Origin: Crossiella sp. S99.2
GTDB taxonomy: Bacteria; Actinomycetota; Actinomycetes; Mycobacteriales; Pseudonocardiaceae
Length of the DNA: 64,000 nt
NCBI RefSeq assembly: GCF_023094165.1
Contig: NZ_JALMDK010000007.1
Coordinates: 251,099-315,098 of the forward strand
Direction of reading: 5' to 3'
Positions 43,330-52,264 of this stretch are shown in pieces; position 1 is the first letter of the stretch, and each line of letters begins with the position of its first letter. The notes under the pieces were generated by a model. It saw only the letters and a list, made by a program, of their open reading frames with translations. It had not been told where the DNA came from and searched no databases. The position numbers were made by a program, and so were the translations under genes.

Positions 43330-44181
43330 CTACCGCGCCGGCGGGCGAATCCCCCGGAATTCCCAGTCCCCGCCCAGCGCGGTCGAGCGCACTTCCTCGG
43401 ACTCGGTCGGCTGCGCGCCCACGTCGGCGCGCACCGGCTCCGGCCCGGTGACGATCCGGTTCCGCAGCACGCCGAGCCCCTCCACCTCGACCTCCACCAC
43501 GTCTCCCGGTTCGACCGGGCGGGAGTTGGCCGGGGTGCCGGTGAGCAGCACATCGCCGGGTACCAGGGTGATGGTGCGGGCGATGTCGGCGACCAGGTAG
43601 TGCATGTCCCACTGCATCTCGTCGGTGTTCCCGTCCTGCACCACCTCGTCGTTGACCAGGGTGCGGATCCGCTTGCCGCGGAAGTCCCAGTCCGGCACCA
43701 CGCCCGGTCCGATCGGGGCCAGGGTGTCGGATCCCTTGACCCGCAACATGGATCCGGCGTCGGTGTCCCGGAAGTCGTGCAGCCCATAGTCATTCGCCAC
43801 GGTGTACCCGGCGATGTAGTGCCCGGCGTCGGCCGGTGCGATGTTGCGGCAGGTGCGGCCGATCACCACCGCGATCTCGCCCTCGTAGTTGAGGAACTTG
43901 CAGCCAGCCGGGCGCACCACATCGCCGCCGTGCGCGTTGAGCGCGGACACCGGCTTGTGGAAATATGTTGGCGCATCAGGCAATCGGGTGCCGAACTCGT
44001 CGACCCGGCTGCGGTAGTTGAGGTGCACCGCGACGATTTTGCTGGGCTGCACCGGGGCCAGGTGCGCGGCCTCGGTGACGCTGATCGCGCGGCCGTCCCT
44101 GGACACCAGCCGGTCGCCGATCCGGTGCACTTCGGTGACCACGCCGTCGAGCAGAATGCGGCGGTACTCCACGGTGCTCAC
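43330..44181 (-). CDS. Fumarylacetoacetate hydrolase-family protein (HpaG-like isomerase/decarboxylase)
   Basis: A 283-residue FAH-fold enzyme. Metal ligands are visible in NYEGEIAVVIG and the Asp of ANDYGLHDF. KGSDTLAPIGPGVVP and DVLLTGTPANSRPV are family hallmarks. With the extradiol dioxygenase and semialdehyde dehydrogenase upstream, it fits the 2-hydroxyhepta-2,4-diene-1,7-dioate isomerase/decarboxylase step of homoprotocatechuate-type breakdown. GTG 44181 overlaps the dioxygenase stop (GTGA). Confidence 0.85.
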   Translation of the reverse strand: MSTVEYRRILLDGVVTEVHRIGDRLVSRDGRAISVTEAAHLAPVQPSKIVAVHLNYRSRVDEFGTRLPDAPTYFHKPVSALNAHGGDVVRPAGCKFLNYEGEIAVVIGRTCRNIAPADAGHYIAGYTVANDYGLHDFRDTDAGSMLRVKGSDTLAPIGPGVVPDWDFRGKRIRTLVNDEVVQDGNTDEMQWDMHYLVADIARTITLVPGDVLLTGTPANSRPVEPGDVVEVEVEGLGVLRNRIVTGPEPVRADVGAQPTESEEVRSTALGGDWEFRGIRPPAR

Positions 44182-45071
44182 CCTTCCTGCCCGTCGCCGG
44201 TCCAGCCACTGGCGGGCCGGTCGAACCAGATGTGCGCCTGTCCGGTGCCGATGGCGTTCTCGTAGGCGGAGAACAGCCTGCCGGGCGCGGTCCACCGGTG
44301 CTCGCCGAGTGCCCCGGCCAGCATCAGGTAGTGCGCGAAACCCGCCTCCGGCTTGAACTTCTGGAACTCGGCCATGGTGTCCAGCACCCGGGCGTGATCA
44401 CCCGCGCCAAACCAGTCGATGCGCTCCAGATCGGCCTTGGCCGCCTCGGGGGTGAAGATGTGCTCGATCCCGGAAGCCTCATGATCGCGGAGTTGCCGCA
44501 GTGGCCAGAACCGGTGTGAGAGCGCGCCGGAGGCCAGTAGCAGCACCTTGCGGTCGGTGGCCGCGATGCCGTCGGCCAGCGCCCGGCCCAGCCGCAGGTT
44601 GTCCTCCTCCTCGGCGGTCTGGCAGACCCCGATGGAGATCCAGCGTTTCCCTGGCGCGCCAAGGTAATGCCACAGGTTGACGGTGGCGTAGTAGATCGGC
44701 AGGTAGTGGTCGGCGATCGGGGTGATCCAGGTGCCCCTGTACTCGCCGTGCGCCGCGATCGCCTGCGCCAGTTCGGGATCGCCGGGAAAGTCGTACGGGA
44801 TCCGGCACATGCCGCGGGGCAGTTCCTCGGAGGTGAACAGCCCGGCGCGGTGGTCCTGCGCGGTGACCACGAACTCCACCGTGGTCGCCCAGTGCGAGTC
44901 CAGCACCACCACGGTGTCGTAGTCGAGCACGTCGAAGACCTCGGTGCGCAGCCGGTGTAACCCGGCGACCAGCGTGGTGTCCTTGCCGTTGTTCAACTCC
45001 CGCCGGATGCTCTCATCCAGCATGATCGTCGGCACGTGCGAGAGCAGGCCAGCGCCCACCACCTCACCCAC
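44178..45071 (-). CDS. Class III extradiol ring-cleavage dioxygenase (HpaD/HpcB-like)
   Basis: A 297-residue LigB-superfamily enzyme. The N-terminal AGLLSHVPTIML provides the first iron His, VLDSHWATTVEF a second, and the catalytic-region His residues lie in ITPIADHYLPIYYA and SGALSHRFWPL. In the HpaD subgroup it opens 3,4-dihydroxyphenylacetate or a related catechol. It starts at GTG 45071, overlapping the ALDH stop by 8 bp. The oxygenase that makes the catechol is not in the window, so the true substrate is open. Confidence 0.85.
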   Translation of the reverse strand: MGEVVGAGLLSHVPTIMLDESIRRELNNGKDTTLVAGLHRLRTEVFDVLDYDTVVVLDSHWATTVEFVVTAQDHRAGLFTSEELPRGMCRIPYDFPGDPELAQAIAAHGEYRGTWITPIADHYLPIYYATVNLWHYLGAPGKRWISIGVCQTAEEEDNLRLGRALADGIAATDRKVLLLASGALSHRFWPLRQLRDHEASGIEHIFTPEAAKADLERIDWFGAGDHARVLDTMAEFQKFKPEAGFAHYLMLAGALGEHRWTAPGRLFSAYENAIGTGQAHIWFDRPASGWTGDGQEG

Positions 45072-46527
45072 GGTTCCCCCAGCCGGTCGGCGCGAACACG
45101 GTGTTCTTGACATCGCAGAAGAAGTCGAAGCTCCAGTCGCCGCCCTCGCGCCCGATCCCGGACTCGCGACTGCCACCGAAGGGCGCGCGCAGATCGCGCA
45201 CGAAGAAGCAGTTCACCCACACCGTCCCGGCCACCAGGTCGTGCGTGACCCGTTCGGCGCGTTCCGGATCACCGGTGACCACGGCCGCGGCCAGCCCGAA
45301 CCGGGTGTTGTTGGCCAGCGCCACCGCCTCCGCCTCGGTGCGGAACCGTTGCAGCGTCAGGACGGGACCGAACACCTCCTCGGTGAGGATCTCGCTGCCG
45401 GGCGCCGCGCCGGTGAGCAGCGTGGGCTGGTAGTAGAGGCCGCCGAGGTCGGTGTTGGGGCCGCCGCCGTGCAACGCGGTCGCGCCCTCGGCCAGCGCGC
45501 GCTGCACGAAGCCGTCGATCCGGTCGAACTGCCGCCGGTGGATCTGCGGGCCGAGATCGGTCTCCGGCAACCGCGGATCGCCCTGCTTGAGCTGACCCGC
45601 CTTGGCCAGGAACCGGTGCAGGAACTCGTCGTGCACCTCCTCGGCGACCAGCAGCCGGACCGCGGACAGGCACACCTGACCGGCGTTGTCGTACTGGCCG
45701 ACGGCGAGGTCCACGGCCAGGTCCAGGTCGGCGTCGGCGAAGACCAGCAGCGGCGATTTCCCGCCCAGCTCCAGCGATACCGGCGTCAGCGTGGCGGCCG
45801 CGTTGGCCGCGATGGTGCGCGCGGTGGGCACCGAGCCGGTGAAGCTGATCCGCCGCACGCCCGGATGCCGGGTCAGCGCGTCACCGGCCTCCGCGCCCAG
45901 GCCCTGCACCACGTTGAACACGCCGGCGGGCAGTCCGGCCGCGGCGGTGATGTCGGCCAGCAGCGAGGCGGTGACCGGGGACCACTCGGCTGGCTTGTGC
46001 ACCACGGTGTTCCCGGCGGCCAGCGCGGGCGCGATCTTCCAGGTGGCCAGCATCAGCGGCGCGTTCCACGGGGTGATCAGCGCGCACACCCCGGCCGGGT
46101 CCCAGCTGATCCGGTTGCGGTGGCCGCGGGTGTCCAGATCGTCCCGGTGCAGGCCGTCGGTGAGCCAGTCGGCGAAGAAACGGAAGTTGTGCGCGGCCCG
46201 GGGGATCACCCCGCGCAGGTGCGAGCGCAGCAGCGCGCCGTTGTCCAGGGTCTCGGCCGCGGCCAGCTCGTCCAGGCGGGCCTCGATGCCGTCGGCGATG
46301 GCGTGCAGCAGCCGGGCCCGTTCGGCCCTCGGCGTCTTCGCCCAGCCGGGGAAAGCCCGCTGGGCGGCCTGGACCGCCGCGTCGACCTGCTCGGCCCCGC
46401 CCCGGTCGAACTCGCCGATCAGCGTGCCGTCGATGGGGGAGTGGTCGGTGAACCTCGCCGCGGAGCGCTGTCTGCGGCCGCCGATCCAGTGTCCCGGGTC
46501 CACCGCGAGCCCGGTCTGCTGTGGCAT
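45064..46527 (-). CDS. Semialdehyde dehydrogenase (HpaE-like, 5-carboxymethyl-2-hydroxymuconate semialdehyde)
   Basis: A 487-residue aldehyde dehydrogenase: LITPWNAPLM, the cofactor loop ISFTGSVPTART, Glu in SLELGGKSPLLVF and the catalytic Cys in NAGQVCLSAVR. Position next to the ring-cleavage dioxygenase and FAH gene supports oxidation of the muconate semialdehyde product. ATG 46527 has a GGGAGG site. It is the first gene of the operon, and a TetR palindrome lies just upstream at 46548-46563. Confidence 0.86.
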   Translation of the reverse strand: MPQQTGLAVDPGHWIGGRRQRSAARFTDHSPIDGTLIGEFDRGGAEQVDAAVQAAQRAFPGWAKTPRAERARLLHAIADGIEARLDELAAAETLDNGALLRSHLRGVIPRAAHNFRFFADWLTDGLHRDDLDTRGHRNRISWDPAGVCALITPWNAPLMLATWKIAPALAAGNTVVHKPAEWSPVTASLLADITAAAGLPAGVFNVVQGLGAEAGDALTRHPGVRRISFTGSVPTARTIAANAAATLTPVSLELGGKSPLLVFADADLDLAVDLAVGQYDNAGQVCLSAVRLLVAEEVHDEFLHRFLAKAGQLKQGDPRLPETDLGPQIHRRQFDRIDGFVQRALAEGATALHGGGPNTDLGGLYYQPTLLTGAAPGSEILTEEVFGPVLTLQRFRTEAEAVALANNTRFGLAAAVVTGDPERAERVTHDLVAGTVWVNCFFVRDLRAPFGGSRESGIGREGGDWSFDFFCDVKNTVFAPTGWGNRG

Positions 46528-46547
46528 TTCGCTGCCTCCCGGAATAT

Positions 46548-46563
46548 CGTTTGGGTCCAAACG
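46548..46563. promoter_or_regulatory. TetR-type operator between the two ALDH genes
   Basis: CGTTTGGGTCCAAACG has perfect 7-bp arms around GT. It is midway in the 77-bp gap between divergent starts, so one bound dimer could control both operons. A near-identical site is at 49517-49532. Confidence 0.8.
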
Positions 46564-46604
46564 GTACGGAGTGCGGCCGGACCGGTCAAGAGTGGGAGGA
46601 CGCG

Positions 46605-48068
46605 GTGCTGACACGGGATCGGTGGATCGAACGGGCCAGCGGGGTGCGGCATTCGGCGGGGGTGTTCCTCGGCGGCGAGTTCGTCCAGGCTGAGGAGTCG
46701 CTGCCGGTGTTCTCGCCGCGGGCGAACGGGCTGGTGGCCGAGGTCGGCGCGGCAGGAGCGTCCCAAGTGGACAGAGCCGTGCTGGCGGCACGCGCGGCCT
46801 TCGAGCGCTGGTCCCGATCGGGGCCCAGGGTGCGCGCAGCCTACCTGTTCCGCCTGGCGGAACTCATCGAGCGGGACGCCGAGTCACTGGCCCTGCTGAT
46901 CTCCCTGGAAATGGGCAAGCCGATCCGGGAGGCGCTGAGTATCGAGATCCCGGCGGTGGCCCGGACTTTCCGCTGGTACGCCGAACTGGCCGGCAAGGAA
47001 CCGGGCGAGGTCGCCGACACGGATCCGAGTGCGCTGGCCCTGGTCACCCGCCGCCCGGCCGGGGTGGTGGCCGCGGTGACCCCGTGGAACTTCCCGCTGA
47101 CCATGGCCGCCTGGAAACTGGCCCCCGCCCTGGCCGCGGGCAACACGGTGCTGCTCAAACCCGCCGAACAGTCCCCGCTCTCCGCCCTGCACCTGGCCGC
47201 CCTGATCGCCGAGGCCGGTTTCCCGGACGGCGTGGTCAGCATCCTCAACGGCCCCGGCCCGGTCACCGGCGCCGCCCTGGGCCGCCACCCCGGCGTCGAC
47301 GTGCTCACCTTCACCGGCTCCACCGCGGTCGGCCGGGAGTTCCTGCGCTACGCCGCCGACTCCAACCTCAAACGGGTCTGGCTGGAACTCGGCGGCAAAT
47401 CGCCCAACCTGATCTTCGCCGACGCCCCCGACCTGGCCGCCGCCGCGGACACCGCCGCCTGGGCGATCTTCTTCAACGCCGGCCAGATGTGCACCGCGGG
47501 CTCCCGGCTGCTGCTGCACCGCCCGATTGCCGAGGAGGTCCTGACCCGCATCGCCGAACGCGCCGCCGACTACACCCCCGGCGACCCCCTGGACCCGGCG
47601 ACCCGGATGGGCCCACTGGTCAGTGCGAAGCAGCGGGACGCGGTCCGGGCCCACGTCGACCAGGCCGTCGCCGAGGGCGCGGAACTCGCGCTGGGCGGCA
47701 CCCCGGACGGCCTGCGCTTCCCGCCGACCGTGCTCACCGGCCTCCGCCCGGACCAGCGGATCGTGCGCGAGGAGGTCTTCGGCCCGGTGCTGTCCGTGCT
47801 CACCTTCGACACCGAGGAACAGGCCGTCGAACTGGCCAACGACACCGGCTACGGCCTGGCCGCCGCGGTCTGGACCGCCGATCTCGGCGTGGCGCACCGG
47901 GTGTCCCGGCGGCTGCGCGCGGGCACGGTATGGGTGAACTGTTATGAGGAAGGGGACGAAAGTGTGCCGTTCGGTGGGATAGGACTTTCCGGGCACGGCC
48001 GCGACAAATCCCGCCACGCCCTGGACAAGTTCACCGACCTGACCACGACCTGGATCGCGATCCCATGA
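46605..48068 (+). CDS. Aldehyde dehydrogenase (PuuC-like)
   Basis: A 487-residue ALDH: VTPWNFPLTMAAWK, FTGSTAVGREFL, Glu in WLELGGKSPNLIF and the catalytic Cys in NAGQMCTAGSR. It groups by sequence feel with gamma-glutamyl-gamma-aminobutyraldehyde dehydrogenases, and the overlapping next gene is a PuuD-like hydrolase, so a polyamine-derived aldehyde is possible. GTG 46605 follows GGGAGGA. The substrate could instead belong to the meta-cleavage pathway. Confidence 0.83.
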   Translation: MLTRDRWIERASGVRHSAGVFLGGEFVQAEESLPVFSPRANGLVAEVGAAGASQVDRAVLAARAAFERWSRSGPRVRAAYLFRLAELIERDAESLALLISLEMGKPIREALSIEIPAVARTFRWYAELAGKEPGEVADTDPSALALVTRRPAGVVAAVTPWNFPLTMAAWKLAPALAAGNTVLLKPAEQSPLSALHLAALIAEAGFPDGVVSILNGPGPVTGAALGRHPGVDVLTFTGSTAVGREFLRYAADSNLKRVWLELGGKSPNLIFADAPDLAAAADTAAWAIFFNAGQMCTAGSRLLLHRPIAEEVLTRIAERAADYTPGDPLDPATRMGPLVSAKQRDAVRAHVDQAVAEGAELALGGTPDGLRFPPTVLTGLRPDQRIVREEVFGPVLSVLTFDTEEQAVELANDTGYGLAAAVWTADLGVAHRVSRRLRAGTVWVNCYEEGDESVPFGGIGLSGHGRDKSRHALDKFTDLTTTWIAIP

Positions 48069-48775
48069 ACCGACCGCGCGTGATCATCCCCGCTCGTTTC
48101 GCCGCGAGCGCCTCGGCGCTGCGCTACGCCGCCCTGGTCACCGCCCGCGCGCTGTCCGCCGCGGTGCTCCGGGCCGGCGCGGAGCCCCTTGCCGTGCACC
48201 CGGATTCGCCGGATGACCTGGAGCAGCGGTTCGGGTTCGCCGACGGGGTGCTGCTGCCCGGCGGCGGTGACCTGGACCCGGGGTGTTACGGGCAGCGGGT
48301 GGCCAGCGACACCGTGTACGACGTGGACGCCGAACAGGACCTGTTCGACCTGGCCGTGGCCGAGTGGGCGCTGGCCAGCGGACGGCCGCTGTTCGCGGTC
48401 TGCCGCGGCCTGCACGTGGTCAACGTGGCCCTGGGCGGCACCCTGGAACAGGACATGGGACCCGGCGCGCACCGCCACCTGGTGCACGGCATCACCACCT
48501 GCGAGGGCCCGATGACGGTGTCCTGCTTCCACCACCAGCGGATCGCCACCCTGGGCCGTGGGCTCTCGCCGATCGCCTTCGCCAAGGACCGCACCATCGA
48601 GGCGGTGCGCGCGGTGTCGGCGCGCGGCTGGTTCCTTGGCGTGCAATGGCATCCGGAGGACACCGCGCACACCGATCCGGCCCAGCAGCGGCTCTTCGCC
48701 GAGTTCGCCGCGGCCTGTCAGACTCGGTCGGCCAGCACGCTGCCGCCGTCCCAGGTCGCGCCGAGCTGGTTGTAG
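48065..48775 (+). CDS. Class I glutamine amidotransferase-like hydrolase (peptidase C26, PuuD-like)
   Basis: A 236-residue protein. The catalytic Cys lies in FAVCRGLHVVN (about 119) and the His/Glu pair in VQWHPEDTAH, giving the C26 triad. The glycine-rich VLLPGGGDLDPGCYG is the typical gamma-glutamyl-GABA hydrolase segment. ATG 48065 overlaps the ALDH stop (ATGA). The 3' end overlaps the convergent ADC-family gene by 58 bp. Confidence 0.85.
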   Translation: MNRPRVIIPARFAASASALRYAALVTARALSAAVLRAGAEPLAVHPDSPDDLEQRFGFADGVLLPGGGDLDPGCYGQRVASDTVYDVDAEQDLFDLAVAEWALASGRPLFAVCRGLHVVNVALGGTLEQDMGPGAHRHLVHGITTCEGPMTVSCFHHQRIATLGRGLSPIAFAKDRTIEAVRAVSARGWFLGVQWHPEDTAHTDPAQQRLFAEFAAACQTRSASTLPPSQVAPSWL

Positions 48776-49503
48776 TAGGCGCCGATCGGCTCCTCGACGG
48801 TCAACTCGGCCAGTTCCTCGGTCGGGGCCTCGAACAACCGCAACTCGGCGGTGCCCCGCCAGGGCTGCCCGGCCTCGCCCGAGGCGGCCCCGGAGGCGAC
48901 CAGTTGGGCCAGCGCGTCCGGGGTGCCGCGTTCGATGCCGGGCAGCCAGCGGTGGTGTGCCATCGAGTGGCCGTTGACAAAACCGTTGCGCTCAGCGGGT
49001 TCCACCAGTTCCACCACGGCCTCGGCCAGTCGCCGGTCCGCCGCGGCCAGGGTCGCGCCGAAGCGGGCCCCGGCCTCGATCCGCGGCGCCGGGCCGTGCG
49101 GGTGCGGGCGGGTCTGGTGGATGCTGCCCAGTTTCTTCGGATAGCCCTGGTGCAGGCCGCGGGCGATGGCGAAGTCCTTGTCCACCCAGATGTAAACGCA
49201 CCGCGAGTAGATCCGCCCGCCGAACTCGCAGCGCACCACTACGAAACATTCCTTGTACTGGCTGCGCACCGGGTCCAGCAGCTCGGCCCGACCGTCCGAA
49301 CAGGACTGCCAGTCCGCCCAGATCACCGCCACCGCCCCGGGATCCACCGGCGCCGGGTTCAGCGGGGGCGGGAGCAGGGCGGCGACCTTGGCCGGATCGG
49401 TGCGGTACTCCACGGTGAGCAGATCGCCGGAGTAGTGCCACGGCGGCGGCGGCACCAGCGCGGCCCGGCCGCTCGGCGTCCGCGGGTAGAGGAATCCCTG
49501 CAT
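48718..49503 (-). CDS. Acetoacetate decarboxylase-family protein
   Basis: A 261-residue ADC-fold protein. The Schiff-base Lys region is HQGYPKKLGSIHQTR, with the two Lys near residues 124-125, and PPPWHYSGDLLTVEYRTDPAKVAALLPPPL is the family's opening. Members include decarboxylases and MppR-like aldolase/dehydratases. It may process a beta-keto acid from the pathway. ATG 49503; a TetR palindrome lies 14 bp upstream. Confidence 0.82.
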   Translation of the reverse strand: MQGFLYPRTPSGRAALVPPPPWHYSGDLLTVEYRTDPAKVAALLPPPLNPAPVDPGAVAVIWADWQSCSDGRAELLDPVRSQYKECFVVVRCEFGGRIYSRCVYIWVDKDFAIARGLHQGYPKKLGSIHQTRPHPHGPAPRIEAGARFGATLAAADRRLAEAVVELVEPAERNGFVNGHSMAHHRWLPGIERGTPDALAQLVASGAASGEAGQPWRGTAELRLFEAPTEELAELTVEEPIGAYYNQLGATWDGGSVLADRV

Positions 49504-49516
49504 ACCCCCGTTATAT

Positions 49517-49532
49517 CGTTTGGACCCAAACG
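49517..49532. promoter_or_regulatory. TetR-type operator between the ADC and esterase genes
   Basis: CGTTTGGACCCAAACG, a second copy of the palindrome at 46548-46563 with only the two central bases exchanged. It is between divergent starts at 49503 and 49588. Confidence 0.8.
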
Positions 49533-49587
49533 ACACAACGGCGGTAAATGCGCGGACGCGGTGCCCGGGATGCGCGAGAATGCGGCC

Positions 49588-50901
49588 ATGACCACGGTGT
49601 CGATCACCAGCGGCGCCCTGCGCGGCGTCCTGAGCAGCGGCGTCCGCGCCCATCTCGGCGTCCCGTACGCCGCCCCGCCACTCGGCGACCTGCGCTTCGC
49701 CGCGCCCGCGCCGGTGCTGCCGTGGGCCGGAGTCAGGGACGCCACCGCCCCCGGTCTGGCCGCGGTGCAGGACCCGGCGCCGAGCAGGCTGGTGCCCAAG
49801 GCGGTGCCCGGCTTCGGCGAGGACTGCCTCACCGTCAACGTCTGGGCCCCGGAGCAGGCCGAGGGCTTGCCGGTGCTGGTCTGGCTGCACGGCGGCCTGT
49901 TCCAGCTCGGCTCGGCCTCGGCCGCCTGTTACTCCGGCGAGCACCTGGCCCACCGCGGGGTTGTTGTGGTCGGCGTGAACTACCGCCTCGGCGCGCTCGG
50001 CTACCTGCGCACGCCCGAGGGTGAGGGCAACTTCGGCCTCCAGGACCAGCTGGCCGCGCTGGAGTGGGTCCGGGACAACATCGGCGCTTTCGGCGGCGAC
50101 CCGGACCAGGTCACCGTGGCCGGCCAGTCCGCGGGCGCCTACTCGATCCTCGCCCTGGCCACCCTGCCCCGGGCGAGGGGCCTGTTCCGGCGGGTGATCC
50201 TGCAGAGCACCCCGTTCGACGTGGACAGCGGCCACGAGGATCGCGCCATCCTCACCGCCGACCTGTTCCGCACCGCCGCGGGCATCCCGGACGGCGACCT
50301 GGCCGCACTGCGCGCGCTCTCCATCGAACAGGTCCTGGCCGCGCAACTCGAAGCCGCGCGGGAATGGCGCACGATCGCACCCGGCAGCCCGACATTCATC
50401 CCCTACGTCGACGGCCAGGTGCTGACCACGGCGCCGGGTGCGGCGGCCATCGCGGGCGGCCTGGACCACCTGGACCTGATGATCGGCTGCACCGCGGGGG
50501 AGCGAATTGACGGCCTGCCGCCGCACATCCCGCCGGACGCCTTCGCCGCGCACTTCGTCACCGGCAGCTTCCGCCTGGCCGAACATCGGGCCGAGGTCGG
50601 CAGGCCGGTCCCGTTCTTCTGGTGGCGCTGGCCGGATGACGACGGCGTGTACCACTGCGCCGAATTGCCTTACGTCTTCGGCACCCTGGCCGCGTTCGCC
50701 GGTTCGCCACTGCTCGGGGGCACCCCGGACCAGCAGGCGGAACTGGTCGAGGCGGCGCAGACCGCGTGGATCGGCTTCGTCCGCACCGGTGATCCCGGCT
50801 GGCCCGGCTACACCCTGGCCGACCGCCAGGCCATGGCCTTCGACCTGCCCGCCGAACTCGTGACCCTGCCCGCCCCCGCCACTATCAGACCGCCGGGCTG
50901 A
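49588..50901 (+). CDS. Type B carboxylesterase
   Basis: A 437-residue carboxylesterase/lipase: PVLVWLHGGLFQLGS for the oxyanion hole, the nucleophile Ser in VAGQSAGAYS (about 183), and the His in GVYHCAELPYVFG. It is shorter than the usual 480-550 residues. It could hydrolyse an ester precursor of the aromatic substrate of this locus. Start ATG 49588; ATG 49570 in the same frame is possible. It is divergent from the ADC gene and 13 bp before the TetR gene. Confidence 0.85.
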   Translation: MTTVSITSGALRGVLSSGVRAHLGVPYAAPPLGDLRFAAPAPVLPWAGVRDATAPGLAAVQDPAPSRLVPKAVPGFGEDCLTVNVWAPEQAEGLPVLVWLHGGLFQLGSASAACYSGEHLAHRGVVVVGVNYRLGALGYLRTPEGEGNFGLQDQLAALEWVRDNIGAFGGDPDQVTVAGQSAGAYSILALATLPRARGLFRRVILQSTPFDVDSGHEDRAILTADLFRTAAGIPDGDLAALRALSIEQVLAAQLEAAREWRTIAPGSPTFIPYVDGQVLTTAPGAAAIAGGLDHLDLMIGCTAGERIDGLPPHIPPDAFAAHFVTGSFRLAEHRAEVGRPVPFFWWRWPDDDGVYHCAELPYVFGTLAAFAGSPLLGGTPDQQAELVEAAQTAWIGFVRTGDPGWPGYTLADRQAMAFDLPAELVTLPAPATIRPPG

Positions 50902-50914
50902 TATCCTGGAAGGT

Positions 50915-51598
50915 ATGACCACGCCCGGTGACTTCCAGCGCGCGCGGCGGCCTGAACAGGTCCAGGCCCGCCGCGCCGCGATCCTGGACGCCGCCATGAC
51001 CATGCTCGCCGAACGCCCGCTGGCCGAGATCAGCCTGCGCGAACTGAGCGACCGGGTCGGGCTGGCCAAGTCCAACGTGCTGCGCTACTTCGACAGCCGC
51101 GAGGCCATCTACCTGGAAATCCTGGACCGCCAGTGGGCCGGCTGGCTGGACGAGCTGGACCAGGAGCTGCCGCGAGTCGCCCAGGCCGCCACGGGTCGGT
51201 TCGGCGTGGAGGCCGCGGTGGCGGGGGAGATCGCGCGCAGCCTGATCGCCCGCCCCCGGCTGTGCGAACTGATCAGCGGCATGGCCGCGGTGCTGGAACG
51301 CAACATCACCGTGGAGTTCGCCCGCACCTTCAAACGCGAGGCCACCCAGCACACCCTCCGCCTGGCCGCCCAGGTCCGCGCCGCCCTGCCCCAGCTCGAC
51401 GCGGCCGCGGCCACGCACTTCGCGGCAGCGGTGTTCGTCATCACCGGCGGCCTGTGGCCCTATGCCAACCCGACCGAGCAGATCGCCCAGGTGATGGCCG
51501 AGATGCGGGTGCCACCGGCCGCGGAGATGTTCCGGACCAGCCTCGTCCAGGGCCTGACCAACCAGCTCATCGGGCTGTCCGCCGTGGTGGAGTCGTGA
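50915..51598 (+). CDS. TetR-family regulator, probable controller of the catabolic locus
   Basis: A 227-residue TetR protein: AILDAAMTMLAERPLAEISLRELSDRVGLAKSNVLRYFDSREAIYLEIL is the DNA-binding half, and the C-terminal half is the TetR_C type with AAAATHFAAAVFVITGGLWPYANP. It follows the esterase, so it is probably on the same transcript. The CGTTTGG-N2-CCAAACG sites are its likely targets, by proximity and because no other regulator is encoded between. Confidence 0.85.
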   Translation: MTTPGDFQRARRPEQVQARRAAILDAAMTMLAERPLAEISLRELSDRVGLAKSNVLRYFDSREAIYLEILDRQWAGWLDELDQELPRVAQAATGRFGVEAAVAGEIARSLIARPRLCELISGMAAVLERNITVEFARTFKREATQHTLRLAAQVRAALPQLDAAAATHFAAAVFVITGGLWPYANPTEQIAQVMAEMRVPPAAEMFRTSLVQGLTNQLIGLSAVVES

Positions 51599-51666
51599 CA
51601 AATTCACGGCTGAGGCATGAGTGACTCGACTGTTGTCGAAGTCGATCCGCGGTCAGGCTTATCGGT

Positions 51667-51994
51667 GTGGCCATGGGATCAACAGCGGGACATTTTCGTC
51701 GATGGTTGCCAAGATTCGCGTTTGTCGCGGCCTTGATGGCAGTGAGTGGGATGGTGACCTATACGAAGGCGTCGGCAGGCGTCAATATCAACATTGCTCC
51801 GCCGCCTGACATCCCGCCCCCGGTGTGCAAACCCGAGTCCCAGTTTGCCGGTCCTTTTTCAGTGGGCCTACAGCAAGACAACCGTCTGGCAGAAGAAGGG
51901 GGAAGCTCCTCGCCGGACGCACCATTTCTGGATTTCCTACAGCAGCAACCTGAACCCGCTCGCTCTTGCCCGTGAGGTGACCTGCGCGGCCTGA
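51667..51994 (+). pseudogene. Small secreted protein, interrupted by a frameshift at a T5 run
   Basis: Frame one encodes a signal peptide (RRWLPRFAFVAALMAVSG, cleavage near ASA) and an NINIAPPPDIPPPVCKPESQ stretch. At TTTTT 51855-51859 the coding sense shifts: removing one T joins FAGPF to QWAYSKTTVWQKKGEAPR and on to the stop at 51992-51994. The second frame has two clear aromatic strands (HHFWISYSSN) and a Cys, so a disulfide with the upstream Cys is plausible. The joined product would be about 108 residues. I do not recognise it. The break may be real or a homopolymer sequencing error. Confidence 0.6.
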
Positions 51995-52036
51995 ACGGGT
52001 GTGGCCGGAGCGACCGGCCACATCCGCGTTCAGTGC

Positions 52037-52264
52037 TCAGCCCAGGCGATAGGCCCGGACGTTCGTCTGCTCGATCGAATCACCGGTGTTGTCGACGGCC
52101 TTGGCCCGCAACGAGACGAAGTAGGCGAACTGTCGCGCCAGGTCGTCAGGTACCAGCGCGGGGTCGCCACCGAGCAGTTCTAGCTCGTCATCGTGGTAGC
52201 AAAAGGTCCAGCCGTTGACCGGGCCGGGCCGGGGTACGTCAACGAACACCTTTGCGAGGTCCAT
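52037..52264 (-). CDS. Small hypothetical protein
   Basis: A 75-residue acidic protein with ATG 52264 and a GAAGG site. It reads as a compact beta-rich domain: LAKVFVDVPRPGPVNGWTFCYHDDELELLGG, then FAYFVSLRAKAVDNTGDSIEQ. No family is recognised. Local GC is lower than average. Confidence 0.5.
   Translation of the reverse strand: MDLAKVFVDVPRPGPVNGWTFCYHDDELELLGGDPALVPDDLARQFAYFVSLRAKAVDNTGDSIEQTNVRAYRLG

Noticed and set aside
50893..50914. Imperfect palindrome before the TetR start at 50915
   Set aside because: The arms match poorly and do not resemble the CGTTTGG sites, so I do not call an operator.
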